DNA of 64,000 nucleotides from Xylogone sp. PMI_703 (GCA_021399445.1 JAJTUQ010000003.1:6014001-6078000), one strand, 5' to 3'; shown: positions 1-12,570, counted from the first letter of the stretch. Made by a program: numbers and translations. The notes: generated by a model not told the origin, from the sequence alone.

Positions 1-1146
1 CGCACCCGTCCAATAGTTCTCGTGGCCCTGGTTCATCTGATACATTTCTGCACGCCTCGTGCAGCATCGGGTGCTCCATATCGATCATGGATCCATCGCT
101 TCACCGTTCTCAATCGTCCGCTCTCACACATGCATACACATATACATACACATGGCGTCGTAAAATCTCCAGCCCTACCGGTCATGATCGACCACAAGTG
201 CCGTGACGTCGATCGACTACTTGTACTACCATACGAACAGAACAGAGTACCACTATCGAGCAAGCACGTCCTCGTTCTTGTCGGTTCCCGCTAGCGCCTG
301 CGAATAACCACATCCACGCTCCTCCCGGTTGCCATAGCGGAGAGGGCTTGATATTGGGAGCTCACTGTGCGTGCCGCTATCACCCCGGAGCTCGAGGGAC
401 AACATGCGTTTGGCGAGTCCTGGGCTGTGGTTCTTTGATTGCGTTGACTGTGCTGAGCTGTATTGATTCGGCACCCGTCTAGATCCCAGATCACATCTCT
501 TCTCTCTCTCTACATTCTGGCTTGGCTCTCTGTGCCGTGCTTGTATATGTGTATGTGTATGTGTGAGAGCCAGTGTGCTATGTTCTCCAGTCCCAGGACG
601 ATCAACCGCCTTAGGACAACGTCCGCTCACGGCCTCCTTCCCGCTGCAACTACTACTGAGCTGGAGAGCTGAACCGAAACGGGACCCAGAAGGGCGTTGA
701 TCTGCTTCATCTCCAGCCTGCAACCCAAGTTTTCTTTCTCCTAGTTTTCTTTCGATTTTCTCCGTTGTTTAACCGCTTCTTCTAGCTGCTTCGCTTGGAC
801 CTAATCATCTCTCCTTATATGCATATGGCCTTTCTGGCACTGGTCAGCCTTCTTTCCTTCCTCCCGTCTCTTGATCATCCTGCATTCTCTCCCGGTTTGC
901 TTGTCCGGGATACAGCATCATCACTGCATTGTGGCTTACGACAAGATCCATTTAAAGGTGGCCTACGGCTCAGCTCGGCGAATAACAGCCATTGACTTAC
1001 CCACAAGGAAACTTTTTTCCCGTTCCTTATTCCTGAAGAGAACAAGTTGACATTTTTGTCACTGAGGGAAATAAACTCTACATTTCAGCACGCCACTATC
1101 TCATCTTCCACCCACTTCTGAGAGTAGCAAGTAGTAGACCCGGACT
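1..1146. other. Intergenic region and CRY-DASH upstream sequence
   Basis: No credible coding region was found here; the open frames are short and lack family features. The part nearest the downstream gene (about 720-800 and 835-880) is rich in C/T runs, a common property of fungal promoters and 5' leaders. Two simple-sequence tracts lie at about 124-153 and 543-566. Confidence 0.6.
543..566. repeat. TG-rich microsatellite
   Basis: A (TATG/TGTG)-type simple repeat. A tract of the complementary CA/TACA type lies at about 124-153, so the two are loosely inverted copies about 400 bp apart. They look like ordinary microsatellites rather than a designed inverted repeat. Confidence 0.7.
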
Positions 1147-3552
1147 ATGGCGCCATCTAACCTTCTTATCTACGTTCTACGTCGGGATCTCCGTCAAGCT
1201 GATAATCCTATCCTTCACAAATTGGCAACTTCGCCTGACCATGGCTTCACCCATCTGCTTCCTGTCTACGTCTTTGCTGCTCAGCAGATCGAGGTGTCAG
1301 GCTTCCTTGTCCCTGCTAGTGATACTACTCCCCCGCCCAAATCACCCTATCCAGAAGCTAAGAGCAGAGTGGGCGGATTCTGGCGTTGCGGCCCGCACCG
1401 AGCTAAGTTTTTAGCGGAAAGCGTATGGGATTTGAAGTCCAGCCTCGAGAATGTTGGTAGCGGTCTCTGCGTGAGGGTTGGATTGGTACGCGACGTCGTC
1501 AGCGCATTAGTAGAAGGATTCCAGCAAAATGATGATACAGGAAGTACGGGCGAAACCAAACTGAATGTGGGAGCGGTGTGGATGACGTCGGAGGAAGCAG
1601 TCGAGGAGAAGGAAGAAGAGAAAGACGTCAAGGAGGTCTGTGAGAAGCTTGGAGTTGGGTTCAAGCTCTGGAGAGATGAGAAGTACTTCGTCGATGAGTG
1701 AGTATTGCAAAGAGCTTTTTTCCAATTTTCGTTATAGCTTGTTGAGACTACATCTCTTCTCCTTTTCATCCTTGGTTGGGCTAGGGTGCCCCTGCTATTT
1801 TACTATACTTTCCCTCGCCTTACTAACGTCAGGTAATGTAGCCGTGATCTACCATTCTCAGATCCCCAGGAACTCCCAGATATTTACACAACATACCGTA
1901 AGTCTTTAGAACCGCTACGCAAGGTACCACGTGCGGCTCTCCCTGCGCCAGCAAAAGGATCGTTACCACTATATCCTGATAGCAGTCTTATACCGGCTCA
2001 AAGCCATCCTTTCGATATTCCAAGCTCATATCAAGAACTTCAATATCGACTCCTTGCGCCTCTGACTAACCCAGAGAATCCCTTGCTGAAAGAACCTCCC
2101 CCTTTCCCGAAGGACACAGCTACTGCCCACCCATTTAAAGGAGGCGAGTCCCAAGCCATATCTCGGCTAGCACACCTTATCAAGTCCGGGTCCATAAGTA
2201 CTTATAAGGACACACGAAACAATCTCCTAGGCATCGACTGTTCAACCAAACTCTCTGGTTGGTTAGCTAATGGGTGTATTACCGCGCGACAGATCCACGC
2301 TGCTATGCTCGCATTCGAGGATGGTACCGATGAAACATACAAAGACGTTGAGGGTTATGGTAAAGGCGAAAATGAAGGAACCAGTGCAGTCCGTTTTGAG
2401 CTACTGTGGAGGGATTACATGATGCTATGTACCCGAAAATTTGGTTCCAAGCTGTTTGCTCTTTATGGGTTCAAGGGTGCTGAAGACGTCGGTGTTAAGG
2501 AATGGCTACGGCCCTCCCACGCCTCAGGCGGTGGAGGCAAGACACAGGCTCAGGTTGCAGAGATGTTTACAAGATTTTTAAACGGTACTACTGGAATGGG
2601 TCTTATTGACGCATCACAGCGTGAGCTGTATCTCACCGGCTACACCTCGAACCGTGCCCGCCAGAATGTTGCTTCATTCCTCACGAAACATCTGGGCTTC
2701 GACTGGCGTCTTGGAGCAGAATGGTATGAATGTATGCTTATCGATTCAGATGTAGGTTCAAATTGGGGCAACTGGCAATATGTTAGCGGTGTTGGTAGCG
2801 ACCCCAGACGGGAAGGCCGAGTTTTCAATCCCGTTAAGCAAGCTTTCGATTACGATCCGAAAGGCGAATACGTAAAGACATGGGTAGAGGAACTGAGGGG
2901 CATCCAGGTTGAGAGCGACGGACAGGGGAAAGGGAGTGTCATGGAACTATTTCAGGCTTGGACCATGAAGGAAGAGAGAAGGAAGGAATTAGGTGTGGAG
3001 ACTTTACAGATGGTCCAGGATCCCTTGATGAAAATCGAGTTCACCGTCGGAAAGAAGGAGAAAGGATCGAGTGGAGATGGTCGTGCCAACAGGAACTCGG
3101 GAAGAGGTATCGGAAGTATGAATATCAGAGGCAATAGAGGCAGGCCTGGGCCCTCAGGAAGTACTACGGGTCACAGTCATCATCATTATCATCACCCCCG
3201 AGGTGGGCCACGAGCTTATGGCCCCGCAGCTAATTTCCACCCATACCAGCCTCCAACCCCTATGCAAGTATATCATCCTCACCACCACGCAGCATACGGC
3301 TACGGCTATGGTTACGCATATCATCCTGCTGGCGGTGGTGGATATAGTTACGGAAATCCTCGACCATATTACCGTCGAAGAGGCGGTGGAGGTAATGGCG
3401 ATTATAACAATGGAGCCGGCCATACTTGTAGTTGCGGTTCAAGAGATGCCAGACCAAGGACGGTAGAGAGAGTCACGACTGGTGCTGCGGATATGCAGCA
3501 TCCTCACCAACATACAAGCTCACCTGTCGCGGTTTCCTCGAGTGTGGTATGA
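1147..3552 (+). CDS. CRY-DASH type cryptochrome/photolyase
   Basis: Two exons (1147-1697, 1842-3552) give 753 aa. The 144-nt intron has a GTGAGT donor, a TTACTAAC branch site and a TAG acceptor, and splicing restores VDDRDLPFSDPQ. Residues 1-180 are the N-terminal antenna-binding domain, opening with LIYVLRRDLRQADN. The FAD-binding helical domain follows, with family motifs WANGCITARQI-like, LLWRDYMMLC and NWGNWQYVSGVGSDPR near residue 490. Known CRY-DASH proteins bind FAD and a folate antenna, repair UV dimers in single-stranded DNA and act in blue/UV-A light sensing. From about residue 585 the protein ends in a low-complexity tail with NRGRPGP, His runs, repeated YGYGYG and RRRGGGG, resembling the RGG tails of fungal CRY-DASH proteins and suggesting RNA binding. 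It faces the AsaB-like gene tail to tail. Family assignment is firm; repair versus signalling role is not settled. Confidence 0.95.
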
Positions 3553-4338
3553 CGGAACGTAAGTGAGTAGGTTAACGAGTTATTTACGGCAATATTTCAC
3601 GTGGGGCTATCCGATATGCATTTTCCTCCTAGTTCTGTTTTTCCGTTACCTCTTCAAATCATAATTAATTAGATAGATTCATTTATAGTACCCAGGGCTC
3701 AGTGACATGGAAATTGACGCGTAGTTGGGGAAAACGGGTTTCCTTTCTGAGTAGTTGTTTTACAAATTGCATTACATATCAGGAAGCGGGAAAAGGGGGA
3801 AGGGCATATAAAACTGGACTATGGTGGAATAAGGAAATAGAATATGAATGCAGATAATTTAATACCATATGCATTGGATTATCTTGCAGCCTCTCCATCT
3901 TTGCAGCTTCTGGTGAGCTGAAGAGGATCGTTCGGTGAATACTCTACTTTCTCACTAGCTAACATAACTCTGGTAATAGCTGCTTGCAGGTACGTACCTT
4001 TTCGTGTGATGATTATGCACTTACGTAGCCCCCTAAGTGTCTTGAAGTCTACCATATCTCTGCAATGAACCCTGTCTTAATGACTAATAACTATACCCAC
4101 ATTCTATTATCTAAGCCTCTCCATCTTGTCACCATCTACATCCACTACATTCTCACTTCTTAAAAGGCCCATAAAGGCTTGGTCGCTATAATATTATTAC
4201 ACAGCTCACAACCATTTTCACAGTTCAAATTCCAACACGGTACTTAGAACATGATTAAATTCCTTATCACTAACAGTTTGCATCTCTTTCAATTTACCCA
4301 GAACCTTCTTCCTCCCCTCTCAATATCAATCCAAGAAC
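3553..4338. other. Intergenic region between convergent genes
   Basis: It lies between the 3' ends of the CRY-DASH and AsaB-like genes and should contain both terminators. AT-rich stretches such as the one at 3655-3690 could serve polyadenylation. No coding signal was seen. Confidence 0.6.
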
Positions 4339-5459
4339 CTAGTAATCATAGAACACCAGCGTCCGCACCTCAATGCTCTCTCTCGGCGCATCCCCATCAT
4401 GCGCCGGGTCCTCAAACGCCGTATGCGGAATCCTCCTCGCGCGGCCATCATCCAGCGAATCGTAGCACTTGATAAAGAGCGGCTCATCCGGCCGCTGCGC
4501 ATACTTGAAGTACCACTGATGATTAGGATTGGGTTTCACGGCGTAGGTCTCGCCCTCGCGGTCTGGGTAGATCAGCGCGGAAGGGACGAGGTCGCTTTCG
4601 GGTACGGAATGGGCGTCTGCGAGGGCGAGGGGGTCGCGGAGGATGGGTTTGATGGGACGCCAGACCTGGTTGTAGGGTGGGTTGATTAGTGAGGTGATTA
4701 TGTTTGGGGTTTGGTTATATATTTATATAGGGTCAATTAGGAAATGGGGAGAGGGAATTGTACATTGATGATTTGGAACCGTTTCTTGAGGAGCTCATCT
4801 GCTTCTTCTGGGAGGTGGTATCGCACGCGGTTCTCTGACGCTTTATAGGACTGGTCGATATGGACTCTTTTCCCTGGACCACGGGATATGGTGGTTCCGT
4901 CACGGATGTCGACGGCTGAACGACGGATTGTGTGATCGAATACCAAAATTCGGGTTGCTCCAGTGCTGTCCGGTATTGTCAGTACAGAAGAGAATTGAGT
5001 CATTGGGGCTTTGAATATTGTGAATTGACAAACTCACACGTCTTTCAAGAGCTGCTCTATTTCTGGGTAGTATCCGGCTTTGATCTTTTCATTGTCTAAG
5101 AAATCCTTCTCCTTGCTTTCGTGCTTCACGTATTGGAAGCCATGGCTGTCAAGGGTATATTTGTCTTCATCTCCCGAAACATCATGGACGGTAACGTTCA
5201 GTGGGGCTGCGGGTCGTTGGATATTATCTACCTTGCTATTGCTCTGGTATCAGAATCGTGTTGTCCGCATTTCGCGATAGGATAGGAGGTGCACTCACCC
5301 AACATAGAAAGGTGGAGGTGGGCTTCCATCACCGGGATCCTGGTAATAGTTCAATTCCGTAGCAACATTATGTTTTGCAGGCTTCGATCCTTGAGAGAGC
5401 GGCTCGACGACCTGGTATAGAGTATCGCCTGGGGCGCGTTGAACAGCAGCGCTAGCCAT
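4339..5459 (-). CDS. CmcJ/AsaB-like hydroxylase/desaturase family protein
   Basis: Four exons on the minus strand (5459-5299, 5235-5038, 4965-4764, 4665-4339) give 295 aa. The introns are 63, 72 and 98 nt and phases close throughout. The pattern is that of the fungal family related to the cephamycin CmcJ protein, AsaB and the GA4-desaturase-like proteins: an N-terminal ATELNYYQDPGDGSPPP motif, DSHGFQYVKHESKEKDF in the middle, FDHTIRR followed by RGPGKRVHIDQSY, then VWRPIKP and a C-terminal HQWYFKYAQRPDEPLFIKC. The conserved His and Asp in HTIRR and HIDQSY are probable metal or substrate ligands. Members are tailoring oxygenases in secondary metabolism, acting in the cytosol with no signal peptide. 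No biosynthetic partner is next to it, so the substrate is unknown. Family call is confident, activity is inference. Confidence 0.88.
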
Positions 5460-8155
5460 GATTGGGTATATGTGTAGATGCGGCTTTAACTTAGAGAAAA
5501 AGAGGATCCGATCGAAGCTTCATATACTATATAGCTTCCTCGGCACAAGACCCGATCAATGTATCAGGACTTTGATTTGTAATTTATAATCATTCTTGGG
5601 AGCACGCAATGCATGCAGAAAGCATGCGATGTCGGGGGACATTGTAGTTGATTGTCGTTGGTTCTACAGTCCCTTTGCCGGCACGCAATGACATAATCCG
5701 AAGCCTTTCTCCAACACAAATTGAGGGGTATGGGGGGGCACAAGGTGCGGGAGAGTACATACGTGATTTGCGGCTATGATGGCAGGTCACTGGACTTGCT
5801 TATCGTTGCAATATGACCAACTCCTTCTCTAATATCGCATCATTCATTGTTTGTCATCTTCCCCGTTACTGCTTGTTGATAATCTCATCGACGCTCGTAT
5901 AACTCTCAAAAGGGGAGTTGCATTGTCTGATAATGCCTCCGCCTTGGGCACATGTGTACTCCCTTCGATAATGAGATATATTGTCTTTGAAAGTAGGCCA
6001 GATTTGCCGGATGTGCATTCCATATACAGTAGTCCAAATTACTGGCTTTCAACAGTATAATCTAGTGCAGAACTCTTACTGGTATATTCCCTTTGATGAT
6101 TGTAGTCTTGGTCACTTGCGCGGAGAAAAGGTGGTTCATAGGCTTCAGCATCTTAATCCTCGCAATTTAATAAAGAGATGCTTATCTAAGAAACTCCCGG
6201 CGCATGTTAAGAGGGCAATACATTTACAGAACCAAGAATCTATATGGTTTTAGAAAATGGTGAAATGGCACTGTAAAAGGAATTCATGAGATAAAGATAG
6301 CTGTTAACTTTCGGGAAACAGTTCGAGATATTAAGTCAACTGGAATATCCTACTAATTTATCTATTACCGTAAATTACGAGTGGCAGTGATAATGAAATT
6401 ACATTAATAATACAGCTAACTGAAAAGTAACATCTTTTCTGCCATAGTAGCTAAGTAAGTTTATTGGTATTGTGCAGGTTGCGGGAACACGCATTAATGA
6501 ATAGCAGATCTCACTCGACAGAGAGGGTTAGAGGTGGACAGGTTATTGGAGTCTACTCAGCATAAACCAACGTGTCTCTGAGACAATCTGCATAGGAACA
6601 TAGTTCAATTACTTCTGTGGTTGGCCTTTTCAAAGGACAGACAGCTGGGCGTATCCACGAAAAGTCTAAGTATCAGGTATGAGTACTAGACTACCCAAAA
6701 TAGTCATGAGCTCCGTAAAGCTACTCTTTAACATTATACTATAGAGACCAACCTCACAGGAAAATTCATGCTATCAAGAGATCTAAGTAATAGCACATTT
6801 TGCATTTTGTATCAATTGTCTGCCTTCATTCAACTTTGGGCTCCTTGTTTTATCTGTATACTCCTTTGGATTACTGCATCTCACCTATTCCTTGGGCCCC
6901 TCCCAATGCTGGAGATCACAACAGGTGCCCATAACTGATATCAGCCAGCATGTAAAGTAGCATTATTCTAGCCGGATCTAGCCATTTATCACGATCCACT
7001 ATTTCGGATTGGCTCTTTGCTATATCCAATAAGCATCGAGGAGGGGCTGAAAATGGCACGCAACGCGTGTTGGCTCTGGGCGAAGTGCTACGCGCATACA
7101 AGAATTATCAGAAGATCATGTTTAGCATCCGCATCATTTGGATGTTTGACACATCACCAGGCGACTATGCTCTTGAGTACTCATGATCTTCTTCTTTTCT
7201 ATGAAGTAGCTCGAGGAGCTATTTCTTGCGGAGATCCATTCGGCTCTAGGCGATCAGGTGAAAATCCCCAGCTGGAGTAACAGCGATCATCTTCACGCGA
7301 AGTCCGCGACACATCGTTTGGGCTTTCACCAACCTTGGGTGGGTTCAGATTTCGCAATGCCACTCCACCACGATGCTGTGACTCTAAATCTACTACAACT
7401 CACGACCCCTCACACCACATGAAAGAGGGCAGTGATGACTTCGCTGGCCGTCAGGTGCGAGGCGAGTGTAAGAGCAGACTGCCACGTCGACTACCAGCCT
7501 CCCGGGGACGGTGAAAAGTGTGACTCTCGCCAACTCCTCCACTGCGACTTTATCCTTGGGCTGGCTGTTTGATCCATTTTCCTTTGGAAGTCTCGGCAGG
7601 AGCTGCATAATCTTTCTGCCCCACTCGTCTTCTCATCGAGCCTTTTCCAATCGTTACGGTGAGGCATGTTGGACTGCTGGCACGCCTATCCCCGGCAGGC
7701 GAAAAAAACGTCTCCACCGCCAGTTGGCAAAGACTGTCGCGTGCATTAGGAGCTCCCATTGGCATTAGACATTAACACATGATAATCTCATTGGGCTCCA
7801 CGACCTTGCCATTGGGCAGTGGCCTATCATACATCAGAGTTTTGACCTGCCTACACATGCATGGTTCAAATCCTCGGCATCGAAAAAAAGTCACTGCTCT
7901 CACCGTGGAGTTGTATAAGGGCGGGCCCTCTTTTCCCTCGAAAGTGCTTGCAAAACACTCGCAGAAACGAGACCAGAAGCCTCTCAGAGAGGCAGATAGC
8001 TGTCGAATCTTCGACCATTATTGACAGCTAACCGGAATTCGACTAGGGCTGAGGTTGCTATTCATCTCGAAGATTAGCATCTTCCGATCCAACTTCGTGC
8101 GATAGTGGTAAGCTCGTTTGAACTCAGCCTGTCGCAAGAAGCGCTGCTCGACAAG
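5460..8155. other. 2.7-kb gene desert
   Basis: No supported gene on either strand. All open frames are below 95 codons, lack family motifs and mostly overlap one another in conflicting frames. Base composition changes from AT-rich (about 6200-6800) to more balanced (7000-8000). A GGTTCAAATCC sequence near 7863 resembles a tRNA B-box but no tRNA fold supports it. The 3' end holds the leader of the coiled-coil gene. Confidence 0.55.
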
Positions 8156-9892
8156 ATGGGTAGTGTGCAAGAACCAAGCGCAAAGCCTGGGGTGGAGAGA
8201 AGTCCTTCTAAATCGAAGCTCGGATCTCACCTAAAAGTGCTTCTCAGCGTCTCAAAGAAGTTTCCCAACCACGCAGAAGAGATCAAAGAGCTCGAGCAGC
8301 TCCTCCAAGACAAGACTAAACTGCAAGAGGAACTTCAAGTCAAAACCAAAGAGTTACGCCTAAAGGAAGAAGTCATCGAGTCGCTTCGAACATTCAAGGA
8401 CAAAGAGATCGCAGTCATTCAAGCAGAAAAAGAACGAGAAATCACGGAGCTGCAGTTGAAGAAGGATGCATTATACCAGGAGTTCAGCAAGCAGTACGGT
8501 GCGTGGAGGACCAACACAGACAGGGAAGAGCAACTCGAAGCCCAGGTGGCAGAGCTGCAAGCAAAACTCAGTCTAGCTGTGGAACGGGCTGAGTCTGCTG
8601 AAAATCAGCTTATATACACACAGCAACAATCCCAGAGGGATAAGCATGTGATGGAGGAGACTGGTCGCCAATTGGAGCTTGTAAGCAGGACTTTGAGCTC
8701 GAGAGAGAACGAACTGCAGGGAACCAAGATGAATCTTGATCTCTGTGAGAAAACACTGCAAAGAGAGAGGAACGAGCTGGGTTTGATTGACCTGGACATG
8801 GATGACCTGTGAGTAACAATAACCAATCCGATTGACATATCAAGTCTAACTTGTTCACAGGGCTATCAGATTCGCTGATCTTACTACAAAGTACCACGAC
8901 CTAGCTAGGGAGTTCTTCCTTACCCATCTTCCAGAAAATATGTCTTGGGTATGTCACGCTTCTTTAAATTATCGCAACTATAAGGTTAACTAATCATTAC
9001 TTAGACTCGTATCTGGATGGCTCTTTGCCAATCCAAATCCACTAAGGAAGCTTTGAGGAAGCGTCCGCTATCCGACTCGGTAGCATCCCAATATGTCAGA
9101 ATGGCAGTCGCAGAGAAAGTCATGGCGGAAAAGCTATGCGAACACATATTTGTTCCGTTTTACCTCCCCGCCGATCGCATAGTCTTAGAAGAGGCCTTGA
9201 ATAATTTATACGAAGACAGCCCTCGGGAGGAGGCCATATTCCGCATGAGATTATTATCCGCTTTCAAACCACTAGAGCAGCAGCGTCGAATCGAGACTAT
9301 CGTCCAATCTACGTTAGCCGAGATCGTAACTTTACTTGAGCCATTGCTCTTCACACCTGAGATGAAGGACGAGTTCCAATCAAATCTGGAGCGGCTCTTG
9401 TATCAAGCAGTGCAACTGTGGCGATTTGTGCAAAGAAGTCCACAGAGGGCTACTATTGAAAACGCGCCTAGCCAGGATTGGGACAGCTTCAAAGACTACG
9501 ACACTGCTATCGCACTGCAACCGGATGAAGCAAAACATATCCCCGAGCAAACAGAGGCTATCCTTGCCTTATTTCCACAGGTATCTATTGGGGAAGAATT
9601 GATATGTCCGGGCTATGCTCTTTGGACCGCCCAAAGCACCGTGGTCGCTTCGGATATAGAATATTTACATTCAGCACCACGCAGCTCAACAAGCCGGACA
9701 AACAGTTTCCACGGAAACTTGACGAGATGGGACTCTACCAGATCGAAACTCAGCAGGAGCACCACAGTTGCTGTCGCAAGCAGCGCAGATGTATCCCCAG
9801 TATCGCCAAAAGCGGGGCTGACTGGCCAGTACTTTGACCGAAGAATATCCCTGCCGAAAGGTATGGGAGAACGGACAGTCAGCGCTTCGTGA
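8156..9892 (+). CDS. Coiled-coil protein of unknown function
   Basis: Three exons (8156-8808, 8861-8948, 9005-9892) give 542 aa. Introns of 52 and 56 nt have GTGAGT and GTATGT donors. The ATG at 8156 has a good context (A at -3, G at +4); the frame is open upstream without an ATG. Residues 45-215 are a long heptad-rich coiled coil dense in Glu, Lys, Gln and Leu. Residues 218-250 contain KYHDLAREFFLTHLP, and the remainder is an alpha-helical domain (EKLCEHIFVPFYLP, RLLSAFKPLEQQRRIE) ending in a Ser/Thr-rich disordered tail. Similar coiled-coil proteins without assigned function are common in filamentous ascomycetes. No signal peptide or membrane segment is visible. It may be a scaffold or cytoskeletal protein, but the sequence does not prove any role. 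Confidence 0.85.
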
Positions 9893-10237
9893 GATCAACA
9901 AGCTTTCTGAAGAAGAACGGCAAATGGATACAGGTTCTCCATGGTTGAAACACGAAGACTTGAGTCCGCATGGTAGAGGATAAAATACGTGTGATGGATT
10001 GACGAACAGTGCATGAATTTAACGAGACTGATAAGGGTTATGGCATTTCGCATTGAAAGTATAGCTGGGATTTGATCATTATCGGGGAGTATCTCAACTG
10101 AAATCAATTTCCTTTGTATTTCATACTTGGATCACAGGCTCTAGGCTACATCAGGGAGGAGTTAGGAGCAGTCTTTCTCAGACCATCAAGTCGTACTTTA
10201 TTTACAATTGAAAGAAGCATATTTTTCCCATTCAGTT
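9893..10237. other. Intergenic region between convergent genes
   Basis: 3' flanks of the coiled-coil gene and the amidase. Nothing else seen. Confidence 0.6.
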
Positions 10238-11863
10238 TTAGCTTTTAAGTGCTTCATCAACCTTCTTCATCATATTAAGAACCTTTTCTTCCTCCAATCT
10301 CCTTCCAACAATTTGTACCCCTGCCCATCCGCCCTGGTAAGCCTCAGGATTATAAAGCTCATGCAGCTCTATATCTAAATCACTACGGGGCTTGAAGTTC
10401 TTATCTATCGGATCTAGAATGGGGTCTGCCTGAAGAACTGGAACAATTCCTCCAACGTAATCAAGATAGGGCACTACAAACCCGGTACTCTCCCAGTGAT
10501 ATGCATCTGGTGCCCCTAAAGGAACAGCAGTCATGGGAAGACCAGTACACAGTATACCATCCATAATACCACCTTCAAATCGAGAATTAGTTTCCTTCCA
10601 CCAATCGCTGAACTCCTTGCGGTAAGCGTCGCGTTCAGCATTCATATCCCAATATTCCATTACAGACACTTCCAATTCCGGTCTCTTCATCAGTGGCTCA
10701 AGACTAGGTAGCCAGGGTTCTCCAGCCTTATCCAGCATCCGCTGCGTCTCTTTCCCTCCATCAGCGAAGTAGAACTTCAAGACCATATCATGTTGTCGAC
10801 GGAGTTGATAGGCATCTACTTCTAGAACTTGGTGTCCCTGGGCACGCAATTTATCGACAACTAACTGCATGGCCCGTCTAACAGGTGGATGATAAGTAGC
10901 AATTCCATCATCCAGAAACACCCCAAAATGATACCGAGACTGAATAGGGATATCTTGCCACGGGATTGGAATGACTTGAGGATCATCTCTCCATGTCTCC
11001 TGCCCAACAACCGCCTTGAAGAAGAGCTCAACATCTTCAACACTCCTAGTCATTGGACCAGCAGCACTCCGGATAGATTCCTGTCCAAACATGCTATTCT
11101 CCGCCCCTTCATACGGAATACGACCATTCGATGGTCGAAGTGCGTATAATCCACACCAGGAAGCCGGGTCTCGTAAGCTTCCACCCAGGTCTGTGCCCAC
11201 GCCCAAGGGGCTACCTCCCGCGAGAACCAAAGCAGCTTCACCACCTGAAGATCCACCAGGTGTGAGAGTGCGATTAGCAGGATGACAAGTCTCTCCAAAT
11301 ATATTATTGACCGAAGAACCTAGCATCAGGGCTTGCGGTAAGTTTGTCCGGACGTAGACAACAGCTCCGGCGTCGAGAAGAGCTTGTACGAGTACCGCAT
11401 TCCTCTTAGGCATCCGATTTATAGCTGCCACATACCCCATTGAGCAAGGGACTCCTTCTATATTGAACTGATCTTTGAGAGAGATAGGGAGGCCGTGGAG
11501 CATACCAACTGGCTTTCCGGTCCGTCGGAAGTGCTCGTCAAGCTGCTTTGCGCGACTGATTGCGGCGTCGAAAAAGACTTCAGTGAGGCAGTTTGTCAGT
11601 TGATGTGCAATCGTCGCTCGATGGCAGAAAGCCTTGGTGACTTTCTCGGCCGTCCATTCGCCAGCGATGATCCTTTCCACGATCCTGTGGGCTAGAGTGC
11701 TGGTTATAGTGTCTTCTTCTGGTGTCAGAAACTTGGGAATTATGGGTAGTATATTCTTGACCGACGGATTGGGAAGTTGAGGAGCTGGGATTTGCCATTC
11801 TTTGGGGAACAATGCATCGCGCTGCTCCCTCTTCCGCTGTGCCAGTTCTTGCCATAACAGCAT
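10238..11863 (-). CDS. Amidase signature family enzyme (acetamidase/fatty acid amide hydrolase-like)
   Basis: A single uninterrupted exon of 541 aa, the normal length for fungal amidases. The Ser-cisSer-Lys triad is complete: Lys130 in LPISLKDQFNIEG, Ser205 in TPGGSSGGEA and Ser229 in GVGTDLGGSLR. The spacing Lys+75 and +24 equals that of fatty acid amide hydrolase. The enzyme should hydrolyse a small or acyl amide to acid plus ammonia or amine in the cytosol. No signal peptide or N-terminal membrane anchor is clear. Family members include AmdS-like acetamidases used for nitrogen supply and detoxifying amidases; the substrate cannot be read from the sequence. Neighbours are unrelated. The frame is intact with all catalytic residues present, so it is probably functional. 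Confidence 0.95.
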   Translation of the reverse strand: MLLWQELAQRKREQRDALFPKEWQIPAPQLPNPSVKNILPIIPKFLTPEEDTITSTLAHRIVERIIAGEWTAEKVTKAFCHRATIAHQLTNCLTEVFFDAAISRAKQLDEHFRRTGKPVGMLHGLPISLKDQFNIEGVPCSMGYVAAINRMPKRNAVLVQALLDAGAVVYVRTNLPQALMLGSSVNNIFGETCHPANRTLTPGGSSGGEAALVLAGGSPLGVGTDLGGSLRDPASWCGLYALRPSNGRIPYEGAENSMFGQESIRSAAGPMTRSVEDVELFFKAVVGQETWRDDPQVIPIPWQDIPIQSRYHFGVFLDDGIATYHPPVRRAMQLVVDKLRAQGHQVLEVDAYQLRRQHDMVLKFYFADGGKETQRMLDKAGEPWLPSLEPLMKRPELEVSVMEYWDMNAERDAYRKEFSDWWKETNSRFEGGIMDGILCTGLPMTAVPLGAPDAYHWESTGFVVPYLDYVGGIVPVLQADPILDPIDKNFKPRSDLDIELHELYNPEAYQGGWAGVQIVGRRLEEEKVLNMMKKVDEALKS

Positions 11864-12570
11864 TGTTTGGATTGTTTGTGTTTATATTGTATGGTCTAAG
11901 CAAATGGTACAAATCGGGGTTCAATATAGTATCATTCAGGGCAACGAAGAAGCTGTTTGGCATCTCATGTATGAAAAACAAAGTTATACTTACATACTAA
12001 TCTTGCATGTTCCTGTTAAATACAAGGTCCGTTGCCTATAGTTTTTGCCATAAGTGGGTGGAGAACAGACTTGGCGAATTACTGTGATTTACTAAAAACG
12101 GCTCTGTTTTCCGCTTGACGCCCTTCAAGAATGCCCTTAGTCTTTTGACAACCAACCCGTTTGAAGAACACGATATTAAGAGGCGCTACCCTAACAAGCT
12201 GAGACGGGTATGAAAGGACTTTACTTCATTGAGTCACACATGTTGAATCCAAAATCCATGATGAATACGGGTTCTCTGGACCATTTGATGAACGGAAACA
12301 AGGAAAGGATGCTATTCCGCATTCCAAATCGAGAGAGCCGTACGAGAAATAGCACCAAAATATTGAATAGAATATCACCAATCAAAATGACATGTTCTAA
12401 TTAGAATTAATCTTATACGATCGTTGTTATCTCACGTTATGATTCTCCTTAAGCTTAAATATCCATCCAGAAGAAAGAGATCATTTTCAAAGAATCTCAA
12501 TTATCCAACAACAGTCATGATAAAAACAGATATACAACAGTGCTACATGAAAAAGTAATTTCGTACTAGA
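11864..12570. other. Intergenic region
   Basis: Upstream of the amidase and downstream of the GPI-protein gene. AT-rich from about 12350 to 12570. No coding or RNA signal seen. Confidence 0.55.

Noticed and set aside
124..566. Inverted CA/TG tracts as a possible hairpin element
   Set aside because: The tracts are imperfect simple repeats about 400 bp apart; a chance pairing of microsatellites is enough.
3154..3466. Three additional open frames over the CRY-DASH tail
   Set aside because: They arise from the low-complexity Gly/Tyr/His codons of the tail and have no features of their own.
7820..7885. tRNA-like sequence with GGTTCAAATCC
   Set aside because: The T-stem pairs at only about three of five positions and no acceptor stem or D-arm could be matched.
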